Shown: positions 63,160 through 64,000 of the stretch, in pieces | How positions within the stretch are numbered: the first letter of the stretch is position 1 | How the letters are laid out: every line of letters starts with the position of its first letter | Source: Streptomyces sp. GS7 | GTDB taxonomy: Bacteria > Actinomycetota > Actinomycetes > Streptomycetales > Streptomycetaceae | Assembly (NCBI RefSeq): GCF_009834125.1 | Contig: NZ_CP047146.1 | Location: 3,341,501-3,405,500 of the forward strand | Direction of reading: 5' to 3' | DNA length: 64,000 bases | The notes under the pieces: generated by a model | Database searches by the model: none | What the model was told of the DNA's origin: nothing | What the model saw: the letters and a program-made list of their open reading frames with translations, nothing else | Made by a program: the position numbers and the translations under genes

Positions 63160-64000
<841 letters not shown>

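Overview
The window is very GC-rich chromosomal DNA with strong third-position GC bias, many GTG/TTG starts and ATGA/GTGA stop-start overlaps. The content (type II spore-pigment polyketide genes, SpoIIE-type phosphatase, SPW-repeat protein, DUF3040-like protein, secreted streptogrisin-like protease) points to a Streptomyces. All functional names come from reading the translated sequence and from memory of families; no database search was run.

Layout. (1) 1-6391: a whiE-type spore-pigment cluster on the + strand (SchA/CurD-like protein, cupin, KS-alpha, KS-beta, ACP, aromatase/cyclase, TcmI-like cyclase), closed by a strong bidirectional terminator facing an O-methyltransferase on the - strand. 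(2) 6.4-11.5 kb: beta-helix secreted protein, a tandem-repeat region, a TetR regulator divergent from a siderophore-interacting flavoprotein, an alpha/beta hydrolase with a Cys nucleophile, and small proteins. (3) 11.5-19.4 kb: an orphan pterin/deazaflavin-like cluster: CDP-alcohol phosphatidyltransferase, MDR dehydrogenase, degenerate PTPS homologue, glycosyltransferase, methyltransferase, flippase-like membrane protein, RibD-C reductase, creatininase-family amidohydrolase and a GTP cyclohydrolase II homologue with the active-site Tyr replaced by Met. Together they suggest a GTP-derived pyrimidine/pterin intermediate that is reduced, decorated and handled at the membrane. (4) 19.5-26.5 kb: small membrane proteins, a truncated O-methyltransferase, an alkylsulfatase with a STAND-type ATPase, and a class C beta-lactamase-fold protein.

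(5) 25.5-29.4 kb (- strand): a tightly coupled operon of a 60-residue peptide, a 233-aa protein, two paralogous proteins of unknown function and the beta-lactamase-fold protein. (6) 29.5-31.2 kb: GNAT gene and decayed MFS/MarR remnants. (7) 31.2-41.9 kb: a molybdenum island with two HTH-Mop regulators, a PucR regulator, a two-gene xanthine-dehydrogenase-type hydroxylase, a sulfite-oxidase-fold protein, a double-Mop molbindin, ModA and a ModB-ModC fusion. (8) 42-44 kb: SulP transporter with beta-carbonic anhydrase.

(9) 44.6-49.7 kb: the most striking locus. A 51-residue peptide with three Gly-Cys-Ile-Ser repeats spaced exactly nine residues apart precedes a PaaK-like adenylate-forming enzyme, a GRDP-like protein and a short coupled ORF, opposite a HypX-like formyltransferase/crotonase fusion that has no hydrogenase nearby, then a winged-helix regulator and an MFS exporter. 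This looks like an undescribed RiPP-type system. (10) 52-64 kb: unknown protein with an amino-acid permease, GNAT, DinB, a PAS/GAF/PP2C/HATPase regulator, VOC protein, S1 protease with unusual Gly-rich linkers, and the threonine catabolic pair tdh-kbl, the last running off the window end.
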